The position numbers and the translations under genes were made by a program. A stretch of DNA of 6,139 nt. Source: Sphingomonadaceae bacterium. GTDB lineage: Bacteria; Pseudomonadota; Alphaproteobacteria; Sphingomonadales; Sphingomonadaceae. The notes beneath the pieces were generated by a model, which had not been told where the DNA came from, searched no databases, and saw only the letters and a list, made by a program, of their open reading frames with translations. Positions 1 to 6,097 of this stretch are shown here, piece by piece. Position 1 is the stretch's first letter, and each line of letters opens with the position of its first letter. The stretch is taken from contig CANFIV010000098.1 of the NCBI GenBank assembly GCA_947446935.1, forward strand, positions 1 through 6,139, given 5' to 3'.

Positions 1-449
<449 letters not shown>

Positions 450-455
450 CTAACC

Positions 456-466
456 GACGGCCCGTC
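456..466. promoter_or_regulatory. Short perfect inverted repeat in the dhmA/roxA divergent region
   Basis: GACGG-C-CCGTC is a perfect 5-bp-arm palindrome about midway in the 106-base region between the divergent dhmA and roxA starts. It could be a small operator or the base of a weak hairpin. Arms this short are expected by chance in GC-rich DNA, so the call is tentative. I see no convincing -35/-10 pair for either gene here. Confidence 0.15.
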
Positions 467-498
467 ACCACGTTTTGACAGGCGCGCAACGCAGGCCC

Positions 499-1665
499 AT
501 GACCGGCTTCATGCATTTTGCCCAGTTTGATACAGCCGCCTTCCTGCAGGACAATTGGCAAAAGCGCCCACTGTTGATCCGCAACCCGTGGGCGGATTGG
601 CATAATCCGCTCGAACCCGATGAATTGGCGGGGCTAGCCTGCGAGGAGCCCGGCGTCGAATCCCGCCTCATCACCCGCCGGCCGGATGGATTGGTGCTGG
701 AAAGCGGCCCGTTTCCCGAAGACCGTTTCAGCAAGCCGGAAGCAGCACCGTGGACTTTGCTGGTGCAGGCGGTCGATCACCACGTGCCCGAAGTCGCCGC
801 GATGCTGGGCGCATTCCGATTCGTTCCGGCTTGGCGGATCGACGATGTCATGGTCAGCTATGCCACCGATGGCGGCGGCGTAGGGCCACATTTTGATCAA
901 TACGATGTGTTCCTCGTTCAAGGCCTTGGCCAGCGGCGCTGGCGGGTCGGGCCATGCTGTGATGCATCGACCTCGCTCCTGCCCCATGAAGATCTGCGGC
1001 TTATCGCCGATTTTGCCGCTACGGACGAATGGGTGTTGGAGCCGGGCGACATACTCTACGTTCCCCCCGGTTTTGCGCATGACGGCGTGGCCATCGGCGA
1101 TGATTGCATGACCTATTCAGTCGGCTTCCGCGCCCCATCGCGCGGGGATCTGGTCGAAAGCTGGAGCGCGCATCTTGCCGACACGCTGCCGGAAGATGAT
1201 CGCTACACCGACGCAGACCTTGCCGTGCAAGCCAATCCCGGCGAGATCACGGCTCCGGCGCTGGCTCGCCTCCATGCGATGGTCACCGATGCCATGGCTG
1301 ATCGCGCGGCCTTCGCCCGCTGGTTTGGAGCCTACAACAGCCTGCCCAAGTATGCCGAGACCGATTGGCGGCCCGAAGCCCCGATTGGGCAGGCGGCCGT
1401 TCAGGCCTTGTTGGCGCAGCGCCAGCCGCTCAACCGCAACCCCGCCAGTCGATTTGCATTCATTCGGCAGGCGGGTGATGCCTTGTGCCTGTTCGTCGAT
1501 GGGCAGAGTTTCGATTGCACAGGCAGCGTAGCGACCGTCGCCGAGCAGGTCTGTGCCAGCCCCAGCCTGACCGTTGACCCGGCCCTTGCCGCCTCGGTGC
1601 CGGTGGCGAGGCTAATCGCCGCGCTGATCGATCAGGGCAGCCTTGCGTTCGAGGAGGCCGCCTGA
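499..1665 (+). CDS. roxA: 50S ribosomal protein L16 3-hydroxylase (JmjC/cupin oxygenase)
   Basis: Cytoplasmic Fe(II)/2-oxoglutarate oxygenase of the YcfD/RoxA family, which in E. coli hydroxylates Arg81 of ribosomal protein L16. It aligns with YcfD along its length: NWQKRP near the N-terminus, LLVQAVDHH, WRIDDVMVSYATDGGGVGPH, DQYDVFLVQGLGQRRWRVG and LEPGDILYVPPGFAHDG. Numbered from ATG 499, the metal ligands are His131 and Asp133 (HFD) and His194. Arg146 matches the 2-oxoglutarate-binding Arg140 of E. coli. After the JmjC domain (to about residue 215) comes the C-terminal region that in YcfD carries dimerisation and winged-helix parts. The length of 388 residues is close to the 373 of E. coli. 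The start is uncertain: TTG 475, ATG 499 and ATG 511 are in frame, none with a strong ribosome-binding site; 499 and 511 fit the family N-terminus best. It overlaps rluE by one base. Confidence 0.93.
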   Translation: MTGFMHFAQFDTAAFLQDNWQKRPLLIRNPWADWHNPLEPDELAGLACEEPGVESRLITRRPDGLVLESGPFPEDRFSKPEAAPWTLLVQAVDHHVPEVAAMLGAFRFVPAWRIDDVMVSYATDGGGVGPHFDQYDVFLVQGLGQRRWRVGPCCDASTSLLPHEDLRLIADFAATDEWVLEPGDILYVPPGFAHDGVAIGDDCMTYSVGFRAPSRGDLVESWSAHLADTLPEDDRYTDADLAVQANPGEITAPALARLHAMVTDAMADRAAFARWFGAYNSLPKYAETDWRPEAPIGQAAVQALLAQRQPLNRNPASRFAFIRQAGDALCLFVDGQSFDCTGSVATVAEQVCASPSLTVDPALAASVPVARLIAALIDQGSLAFEEAA

Positions 1666-2222
1666 TGGCGCTGATCCTGTTCAACAAGCCGTTCGGCGTA
1701 CTTTGCCAGTTCAGCGAAGAACCGAATGGCCCGCCCCGGCCAACCCTGGCGGCCTATATCGACCGCCCCGGTGTCTATCCGGCCGGGAGGCTCGATCTCG
1801 ACAGCGAAGGCCTGCTGCTGCTCACCGATGATGGCCGATTGCAGGCGCGGATCGCCGATCCGCGCTTCAAGATGCCAAAGACCTATCTCGTTCAGATCGA
1901 AGGCGATCCCGACGAGGCGACGCTTGAACCTCTGCGGCGCGGCGTGCGGCTCAAGGATGGCCCTACCCTTCCGGCTTTGGTTCAGCGCATCGATCCTCCG
2001 GAACTCTGGCCGCGCGATCCGCCGGTCCGCTTCCGCAAGAGCGTGCCCGATTGCTGGCTTAGCCTGACGATTCAGGAAGGGCGCAACCGGCAGGTACGGA
2101 GGATGACCGCTGCCGTGGGCCTGCCAACCTTGCGGCTGGTGCGCTGGCAAATCGGTGAATGGACGCTGGATGGTATCGCGCCCGGCACGTGGCGCGAGAT
2201 CGAGGCTACTGCCAGGGTTTGA
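1665..2222 (+). CDS. rluE: 23S rRNA pseudouridine(2457) synthase RluE
   Basis: Pseudouridine synthase of the RsuA/RluB/E/F family. Its closest recognisable relative is E. coli RluE, which isomerises U2457 in helix 89 of 23S rRNA. The family motif GRLDLDSEGLLLLTDDG starts at residue 41, with catalytic Asp44. Other RluE-like blocks are RLKDGPTLPA (95-104), LWPRDPPVRFRKS (114-126) and the basic EGRNRQVRRM (138-147) followed by GLPTLRLVR. There is no N-terminal S4 domain, as in RluE and unlike RsuA, RluB and RluF. The length of 185 residues fits a catalytic domain only. The ATG at 1665 shares its A with the roxA TGA stop, and GAGGAG at 1651-1656 inside roxA serves as ribosome-binding site, so the two are translationally coupled. 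The 3' end overlaps the convergent AraC gene by 17 bases. Confidence 0.93.
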   Translation: MALILFNKPFGVLCQFSEEPNGPPRPTLAAYIDRPGVYPAGRLDLDSEGLLLLTDDGRLQARIADPRFKMPKTYLVQIEGDPDEATLEPLRRGVRLKDGPTLPALVQRIDPPELWPRDPPVRFRKSVPDCWLSLTIQEGRNRQVRRMTAAVGLPTLRLVRWQIGEWTLDGIAPGTWREIEATARV

Positions 2223-3150
2223 TCCCGCCCGGCGCGATTCGCGCAATTGTTTCCAACCGCCGCACTTGCCGCGTTTCCAACGCCAGTGTCATCAGCGGCT
2301 GGGGGGCCTCGACAAACTGCCGCGGGCTCATGCCGAACAGCGCGGTGAACTCGCGGATCAGATGGCTTTGGTCGTAGTAGCGCAGCGCGAGGTCTTCGGC
2401 TTCCTCCTGATCTGCCACACCGCGCAGATGGCTCGCCATATCAAGGGCGCGGGCACGGCGCAGGACCTGCTTGGGCGGTATGCCGAAATCGCGCCGCACG
2501 ATGCGTTCCAGCCGTCGCTGTTCAGAGCTGCAATGCCGGGCCAGTGCCGCGATGGTGATCTCCGGGTTGGTGAATGCCGCCGCTTCCACACAGGTAGAGA
2601 CCGAATCAGGGTCAGGAGCGCCGCGCTGGGCAATCAGGCGGCGCAAATCTGCCTCCATCGCCATGCACCATTCTTCGGGCGATGCATCTTCGGCGAACAG
2701 GCTCATCCAGCGAGCGCTGCTCAGCCCAATGGTTTCGAGCGGGGCGATCCTGTCGCACAATACGTCTATTGAAGGGACGCCAAGTGCGGTGCAGGCTCCG
2801 GGTCTTATTGATAGGCCGACACTGGTAAAGCTGCCCGTCACGGTGATTGGCATGCGCCGGGTGTTCGGGCCGAAGAACAGGGCGGCTCGGTCCATCTGCA
2901 TCGGACCATCAGCCGTCTCGGCTGTCCACGAACCGCGCAGCTGGATGCGCAGCATTGCCGTGTCGTTCAGAATGCCGCAGGCCAGCTGGTAGTCAGACGG
3001 AGCATCGACAATGGTGACATATAGTCGTCCGATCCACGGCGCGAGGTCTGCTGCCGGCGCGCGGCTGTAGGAGATCGGCTGTCCATCACGCGTCGCGGCC
3101 CCGGCCGAGGCAATTGCGCGGTCTACCGCAGGTCTGCTGCTCCTTGCCAT
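2206..3150 (-). CDS. AraC-family transcriptional regulator
   Basis: DNA-binding regulator with a C-terminal AraC-type double helix-turn-helix, about residues 195-280 of 314 numbered from ATG 3150. The first helix-turn-helix lies around PEITIAALARHCSSEQRRLERIVRR; the second ends in the family signature YYDQSHLIREFTALFGMSPRQF. The N-terminal 180 residues are a sensor or oligomerisation domain with the pattern LRGSWTAE, FFGPNTRRMPITVTGSFTSVGLSIRPG. I associate this with the uncharacterised N-terminal domain of many proteobacterial AraC proteins (DUF6597-like, from memory). No ligand can be inferred. An in-frame TTG at 3183 would add 11 residues; ATG 3150 was preferred, though its GGGGG ribosome-binding site is weak. 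It is divergent from hisN, so the 3151-3351 region may hold its operators. Its targets are unknown; nothing ties it to histidine synthesis. Confidence 0.88.
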   Translation of the reverse strand: MARSSRPAVDRAIASAGAATRDGQPISYSRAPAADLAPWIGRLYVTIVDAPSDYQLACGILNDTAMLRIQLRGSWTAETADGPMQMDRAALFFGPNTRRMPITVTGSFTSVGLSIRPGACTALGVPSIDVLCDRIAPLETIGLSSARWMSLFAEDASPEEWCMAMEADLRRLIAQRGAPDPDSVSTCVEAAAFTNPEITIAALARHCSSEQRRLERIVRRDFGIPPKQVLRRARALDMASHLRGVADQEEAEDLALRYYDQSHLIREFTALFGMSPRQFVEAPQPLMTLALETRQVRRLETIARIAPGGIKPWQ

Positions 3151-3351
3151 TGCGCGCCCCCAATTCGTCGTCGTAACGGGCAATGCCTGCCCTGCGCCCG
3201 GTTTAGCTACCTCCCTGCCGCCCAGATGTGCGCGATATCACTATCGATAAGCACAGGGCCGTGGTCTCTCCAAGGCTGCAATGCTCTGCAGGGATTGAGT
3301 GCGCAGGCACTACCCTTGACCGGACCATGCGCCGGGGGGCATTGCATAAGA
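3151..3351. other. Divergent intergenic region between araC-type gene and hisN
   Basis: This 201-base region has no supportable gene. It must hold the promoters of both divergent neighbours. An inverted repeat CGATA-TCAC-TATCG lies at 3233-3246. TTGACC at 3316-3321 looks like a -35 box for hisN, but no good -10 lies at 16-18 bases: GCATTG follows at 17. An in-frame reading extension of hisN back to 3226 exists, but it lacks the phosphatase family's N-terminal pattern. Confidence 0.4.
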
Positions 3352-4137
3352 ATGACAGACTTCGAACGGGATATCGCCCTTGCCATGCGCCTTGCCGATG
3401 CGGCCGGCGCGGCCATTCGTCCCCACTTTCGCAGCGGCCTCGTGGCGGATCGCAAGCCCGATGCCTCGCCGGTCACGTTGGCGGACCGCGCGGCGGAAGA
3501 GGCGATGCGCACAATCCTCAAGGCCGAAGCTCCGGAAGACACAGTAATTGGCGAGGAAATGGGTGCGACGCCCGGCACCTCACGCCGCAGCTGGGTGCTG
3601 GATCCGATTGACGGCACCACTGGGTTCCTTGCCGGACGTCCGCTGTTCGGCACATTGATCGCGCTGGTGATCGAAGGCTTCCCGGTCCTGGGCGTGATCG
3701 ATCAGCCGATACTGGGTGAACGCTGGCTGGGCGTGGTGGGCAAGCCAACCCTGTTCAACGGCAAGCCGGTGCGCACGCGGCCCCTCGCGCTGCTGTCCGA
3801 CGGTGCATTGGCGACGACCGGGCCGCATTATTTCGACGATCATGACGGTCAGCATTTCATGGGCCTTGCGGCCCAGACCGATCACAAGCGCATGGTCATG
3901 GGCGGCGATTGCTACAACTATGCCATGCTCGCCATTGGCCAGCTGGATGTGGTGTGTGAGGCGAACCTCAAGCTCCATGACTGGGCGGCGCTCGTGCCGA
4001 TTGTCGAAGGTGCGGGCGGCACAATGGCGGACTGGAACGGCGAACCGCTCCATGCGGGCTCTGACGGTCACGTCATCGCTTTGGGCGATCCGGCGCGGTT
4101 GGACGATGTCGTCGAAGCGCTTGCCTGCCATCACTGA
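3352..4137 (+). CDS. hisN: Histidinol-phosphatase, inositol monophosphatase family
   Basis: Mg2+-dependent phosphatase predicted to convert L-histidinol phosphate to L-histidinol, the penultimate step of histidine synthesis, in the cytoplasm. The 261-residue protein has the FIG/IMPase metal motifs: GEE at 67-69, DPIDGTTGF at 84-92 (ligands Asp84 and Asp87), and Asp210 in HDWAALVPIVEGAGG. The extended blocks PDASPVTLADRAAEEAMR, RPLFGTLIALVIEG, LGVIDQPILGERWLGV and MGGDCYNYAMLA are those of HisN rather than of SuhB or CysQ. The start at ATG 3352 gives the family N-terminus (FERDIALAMRLADAAGAAIRPHF). The nearest purine-rich stretch, GGGGGG at 3334-3339, is rather far, so the ribosome-binding site is poor and translation may be leaderless-like. 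No other his genes are present, which is usual for hisN in this group. The next gene follows after 17 bases, probably in the same transcript. Confidence 0.85.
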   Translation: MTDFERDIALAMRLADAAGAAIRPHFRSGLVADRKPDASPVTLADRAAEEAMRTILKAEAPEDTVIGEEMGATPGTSRRSWVLDPIDGTTGFLAGRPLFGTLIALVIEGFPVLGVIDQPILGERWLGVVGKPTLFNGKPVRTRPLALLSDGALATTGPHYFDDHDGQHFMGLAAQTDHKRMVMGGDCYNYAMLAIGQLDVVCEANLKLHDWAALVPIVEGAGGTMADWNGEPLHAGSDGHVIALGDPARLDDVVEALACHH

Positions 4138-4154
4138 TTGCCTGGTTGCGGACG

Positions 4155-4601
4155 ATGGACTGGCCGCGGCGGCTGTTCTTCTATGGCACGCTTACGCACG
4201 AACATGACAATGGGCTGACCCGCACTGTGCTGCCACAGCTCGGGGGCGTGGCCCGGCGTGGATGGGTCCAGGGCACCTTGCGGCTGATTGCGGACCCCGA
4301 AGGCATCTATCCCGTGCTTGTCCCCGGCAGGGGGCGGGTATGGGGCTGGGTCTATGGCGGATGCCGCCCGGTCGCGCGCGAGGTGCTGGCGGCGCTCGAT
4401 GCATGGGAAGGGTTTGATCCACAGCGACCACGGCGCGGTGAGTACCGCCGCTCTCGTGTCACCGTCCGCACCCGCAGCGGACCAGTCTGCGCGCAGGCTT
4501 ATCTGCCCAACCGCCGTGCGCATTCAGGGCTGACACCGGTCCCCTGCGGCGATTTCGCCGCCCATGCCTCGGCGCTCGGTCTTGGCGTGCTGGCAGAGTA
4601 A
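4155..4601 (+). CDS. Gamma-glutamylcyclotransferase-like (AIG2/GGCT fold) protein
   Basis: Small cytoplasmic protein of 148 residues with the GGCT fold. The substrate-binding motif YGTL is at residues 10-13 (FFYGTLTHEH). YPVLVPGRGRVWGWVY at 52-67 is the central strand pair. LDAWEGF at 81-87 contains Glu85, the likely catalytic acid, followed by EYRRSRVTVRTRSG and AQAYLP. Members release 5-oxoproline from gamma-glutamyl amino acids, gamma-glutamyl-amines or glutathione; the true substrate cannot be told here. ATG 4155 is preferred over an in-frame TTG at 4146. No good ribosome-binding site is seen, so it may depend on coupling to hisN just upstream. The function is otherwise unlinked to its neighbours. 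Confidence 0.78.
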   Translation: MDWPRRLFFYGTLTHEHDNGLTRTVLPQLGGVARRGWVQGTLRLIADPEGIYPVLVPGRGRVWGWVYGGCRPVAREVLAALDAWEGFDPQRPRRGEYRRSRVTVRTRSGPVCAQAYLPNRRAHSGLTPVPCGDFAAHASALGLGVLAE

Positions 4602-4617
4602 ACCGATCCGCAGTGGG

Positions 4618-4645
4618 TTGCATTCAGGCGGCGCTGCCCCTAATT
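4618..4645 (+). promoter_or_regulatory. Possible metAA promoter
   Basis: TTGCAT (4618-4623) and CTAATT (4640-4645) are spaced by 16 bases. The second lies in CCTAATTC, which resembles the alphaproteobacterial GCTANAWC -10 element. Transcription would then begin at about 4650-4653, right at the 5' strand of the downstream RNA structure. Match quality is moderate, and read-through from the hisN transcript is an alternative. Confidence 0.35.
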
Positions 4646-4741
4646 CCTGACCACAGCATCAAGAGTTGGGGGCGACGCCCCAACGCCAACCTGCCGGTTA
4701 CCGGGCAAGGTGGCGCCTCCGTAAAGGAGGGATGTGGCCGG
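4646..4741 (+). promoter_or_regulatory. Candidate SAM riboswitch (SAM-I/SAM-IV-like aptamer) upstream of metAA
   Basis: This untranslated stretch folds by eye into a four-helix junction in SAM-I order. P1 pairs CCACA (4651-4655) with TGTGG (4733-4737), extendable outward with one mismatch and one G-U. P2 is a perfect 7-bp hairpin, GTTGGGG (4665-4671) with CCCCAAC (4678-4684). P3 runs from A4689 to T4711 and ends in CCGG-TTA-CCGG. P4 is CCTCC (4716-4720) with GGAGG (4726-4730). Unpaired or core segments recall SAM-I: ATCAAGAG (4658-4665), AACC before P3 and AAGGTG after it, and GATG entering P1. Placement before a methionine-synthesis gene supports SAM as ligand. P2 has no visible kink-turn, unlike classical SAM-I. 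No terminator with a U-run follows, so control of translation at GAGGGG (4796-4801) is likelier. SAM-II, common before alphaproteobacterial metA, was considered, but its short single-stem pseudoknot does not fit. Identity as a SAM sensor is inferred, not proven. Confidence 0.6.
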
Positions 4742-4810
4742 TCCGGCAACGAAGCGGAACCATGGCTGCAGGCGTCATTCCCGAGAAGGTTTATAGAGGG
4801 GTGACGACCA

Positions 4811-5719
4811 GTGCCGATCCGGATTGCCGACAATCTTCCCGCTCGCCGCACGCTGGAGGCCGAAGGCGTGATCGTGATGTCAGAGACCGAGGCTGCCCGG
4901 CAAGACATCCGCCCGCTGCACATCGCGCTGCTCAATCTGATGCCGGACAAGATCACGACCGAGACGCAGATCGCCCGCGTGCTGGGCGCTACGCCGCTGC
5001 AGATCGAGCTCGAGCTCGTGCGCATCTCGGACCATGTCAGCAAAACCACTTCGGCGAGCCACATCGCCTCGTTCTATCGACCGTGGGAGGAAGTTCGTGG
5101 CGAAAAGTTCGATGGCCTCATCATCACCGGCGCACCGGTCGAGCAAATCGCCTTCGAGGAGGTGACCTACTGGAACGAGCTGTGCCGCATTTTCGATTGG
5201 ACGCAGACCCACGTTCACCGCACCCTTACGCTGTGCTGGGGCGCGATGGCCGGCCTTCAGTACTTCCACGGTGTGCCCAAGCACGCGCTGGCTGAAAAGG
5301 CGGCAGGAATATTCAGTCATACCAATCGCGCCCCCGCCAGCCCGTGGATGCGCGGCCTGCCCGATAGGTTCGATGTGCCGGTCTCGCGCTGGGCCGAGGT
5401 GCGCGCCGAGGATCTACCTGCCGGCCGAGGCCTTGCCGTGCTGGCAGACAGCGATGCGAGCGGCCTTTGTCTGGTTGACGATCCGGCCCACCGCGCCGTG
5501 CATATGCTCAACCATCTGGAATACGATACCTTGACCCTGGCGAACGAATACGCGCGCGATGCCGGCCATTTTCTGCCCAAGGGCTACTTTCCCGGTGACG
5601 ACACTTCGGCCGCCCCTTGCAACACCTGGCGGGGTCATGGCCACCTGTTCTACGGCAACTGGATCAACGAGACCTACCAGACGACCTCGTTCGACCGCGC
5701 CGAGATCGGGGCGGGCTAG
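4811..5719 (+). CDS. metAA: Homoserine O-acyltransferase, predicted acetyl-CoA type
   Basis: Cytoplasmic enzyme acylating L-homoserine, the first committed step of methionine synthesis. The 302 residues match E. coli MetA from the first residues (MPIRIADNLP), which fixes the GTG start at 4811; GAGGGG lies 9 bases upstream. Key residues keep E. coli numbering: nucleophile Cys142 (LCWGAM), His235 and Glu237 (NHLEYD), Lys47, and Ser192. Position 111 is Glu (GAPVEQIAF). E. coli MetA has Gly111 and uses succinyl-CoA, whereas Glu111 is the residue linked to acetyl-CoA use in Bacillus MetA. The product is therefore predicted to be O-acetylhomoserine, which feeds direct sulfhydrylation. It has its own 209-base leader with a riboswitch-like structure, so repression by S-adenosylmethionine is likely. 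The family call is certain; the acyl donor is inferred from one residue. Confidence 0.95.
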   Translation: MPIRIADNLPARRTLEAEGVIVMSETEAARQDIRPLHIALLNLMPDKITTETQIARVLGATPLQIELELVRISDHVSKTTSASHIASFYRPWEEVRGEKFDGLIITGAPVEQIAFEEVTYWNELCRIFDWTQTHVHRTLTLCWGAMAGLQYFHGVPKHALAEKAAGIFSHTNRAPASPWMRGLPDRFDVPVSRWAEVRAEDLPAGRGLAVLADSDASGLCLVDDPAHRAVHMLNHLEYDTLTLANEYARDAGHFLPKGYFPGDDTSAAPCNTWRGHGHLFYGNWINETYQTTSFDRAEIGAG

Positions 5720-5739
5720 CCTTCACGCCGCCGCATTCG

Positions 5740-5768
5740 CTTGCCTTTTGCGCCGCGCATGACTAACG
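5740..5768 (+). promoter_or_regulatory. Possible rpmI-rplT promoter
   Basis: CTTGCC (5740-5745) and CTAACG (5763-5768) are spaced by 17 bases and follow the alphaproteobacterial CTTG/CTA pattern. The -10 sits within GACTAACG. A start near 5775 would give a leader of about 105 bases containing both hairpins. The match is moderate, and no terminator for metAA is visible in between. Confidence 0.35.
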
Positions 5769-5792
5769 GGCGCACCTTCAACGGATGCGGTT

Positions 5793-5813
5793 GAGTCTCT
5801 CGAGGAGAGATTC
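5793..5813 (+). promoter_or_regulatory. Hairpin 1 in the rpmI leader
   Basis: GAGTCTCTC (5793-5801) pairs with GAGAGATTC (5805-5813) over 9 bp with one G-U, around a 3-base GAG loop. TGTGCG follows rather than a U-run, so it is not a simple intrinsic terminator. It lies about 70 bases before rpmI and is probably part of a regulatory leader. Confidence 0.5.
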
Positions 5814-5819
5814 TGTGCG

Positions 5820-5852
5820 ACCGGCCTGGCTGTAAGGGCTGCCACGGCGGGT
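5820..5852 (+). promoter_or_regulatory. Hairpin 2 in the rpmI leader, possible L20 target
   Basis: ACCGGCC-TGGC (5820-5830) pairs with GCCA-C-GGCGGGT (5841-5852), giving about 10 pairs with one G-G mismatch and one bulged C, around the 10-base loop TGTAAGGGCT. It ends 16 bases before the ribosome-binding site of rpmI. Operons for L35 and L20 are controlled by L20 binding to leader RNA in E. coli and Bacillus, so this hairpin is a reasonable binding site. I cannot match it to a described leader family by eye. Confidence 0.5.
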
Positions 5853-5880
5853 TTGACGCATCGAACATAAGGAGACGAAA

Positions 5881-6084
5881 ATGCCCAAGCTCAAGACCAA
5901 GAGCGGTGTGAAGAAACGCTTCAAGATCACCGCTTCCGGCAAGGTTAAGCACGGCGTCGCCGGCAAGCGCCACCGCCTGATCAGCCACAACGCCAAGTAC
6001 ATCCGCCAGAACCGCGGGATGGACGTGATCTCCGACGCCGATGCGAAGGTGATCAAGAAATGGGCGCCCTACGGGCTGAACTGA
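5881..6084 (+). CDS. rpmI: Ribosomal protein L35 (bL35)
   Basis: Component of the large ribosomal subunit. The 67-residue, very basic protein has the typical bL35 order: [20 protein letters not shown], then [11 protein letters not shown] and a C-terminal [11 protein letters not shown]. The length is normal for the family (about 64-67). The start is fixed by AAGGAG at 5869-5874, six bases before ATG. The TGA stop is part of the GAGGAG ribosome-binding site of rplT, placing both in one transcript. infC, often the first gene of this operon elsewhere, is not present upstream; metAA is. Confidence 0.97.
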   Translation: MPKLKTKSGVKKRFKITASGKVKHGVAGKRHRLISHNAKYIRQNRGMDVISDADAKVIKKWAPYGLN

Positions 6085-6097
6085 GGAGCGTTAGACC

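Noticed and set aside
475..498. TTG start for roxA at 475, and TTGACA at 475-480 as a -35 box
   Set aside because: The extra eight residues do not match YcfD-family N-termini and there is no ribosome-binding site. As a promoter, the base run at a 17-base spacing (CATGAC) is a poor -10 and would start inside the gene.
634..1080. Long open frame on the minus strand opposite roxA
   Set aside because: It mirrors codon bias of the strongly conserved roxA and resembles no known protein; a shadow frame.
3226..3351. 5' extension of hisN by 42 codons
   Set aside because: The added residues are not like any HisN N-terminus, and ATG 3352 begins exactly at the conserved part.
4646..4741. SAM-II riboswitch
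   Set aside because: SAM-II is a short single-hairpin pseudoknot; this region has three separate hairpins enclosed by a closing helix.
4740..4761. Hairpin after the aptamer as an intrinsic terminator
   Set aside because: GGTCCG pairs with CGGAACC with one bulge, but no U-run follows; it may only be an alternative fold competing with the outer part of P1.
4666..5295. Open frame overlapping the metAA leader and 5' half of metAA in another frame
   Set aside because: Arg- and Pro-rich low-information translation typical of an off-frame reading of GC-rich DNA; metAA is certain in its frame.
5712..5719. GGCTAGCC palindrome at the metAA stop codon
   Set aside because: Eight-base palindrome without a loop, expected by chance; no sign of an attachment or recombination site.
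5793..5813. Hairpin as a terminator for metAA
   Set aside because: The stem is followed by TGTGCG rather than a run of T, and it lies downstream of the likely rpmI promoter.
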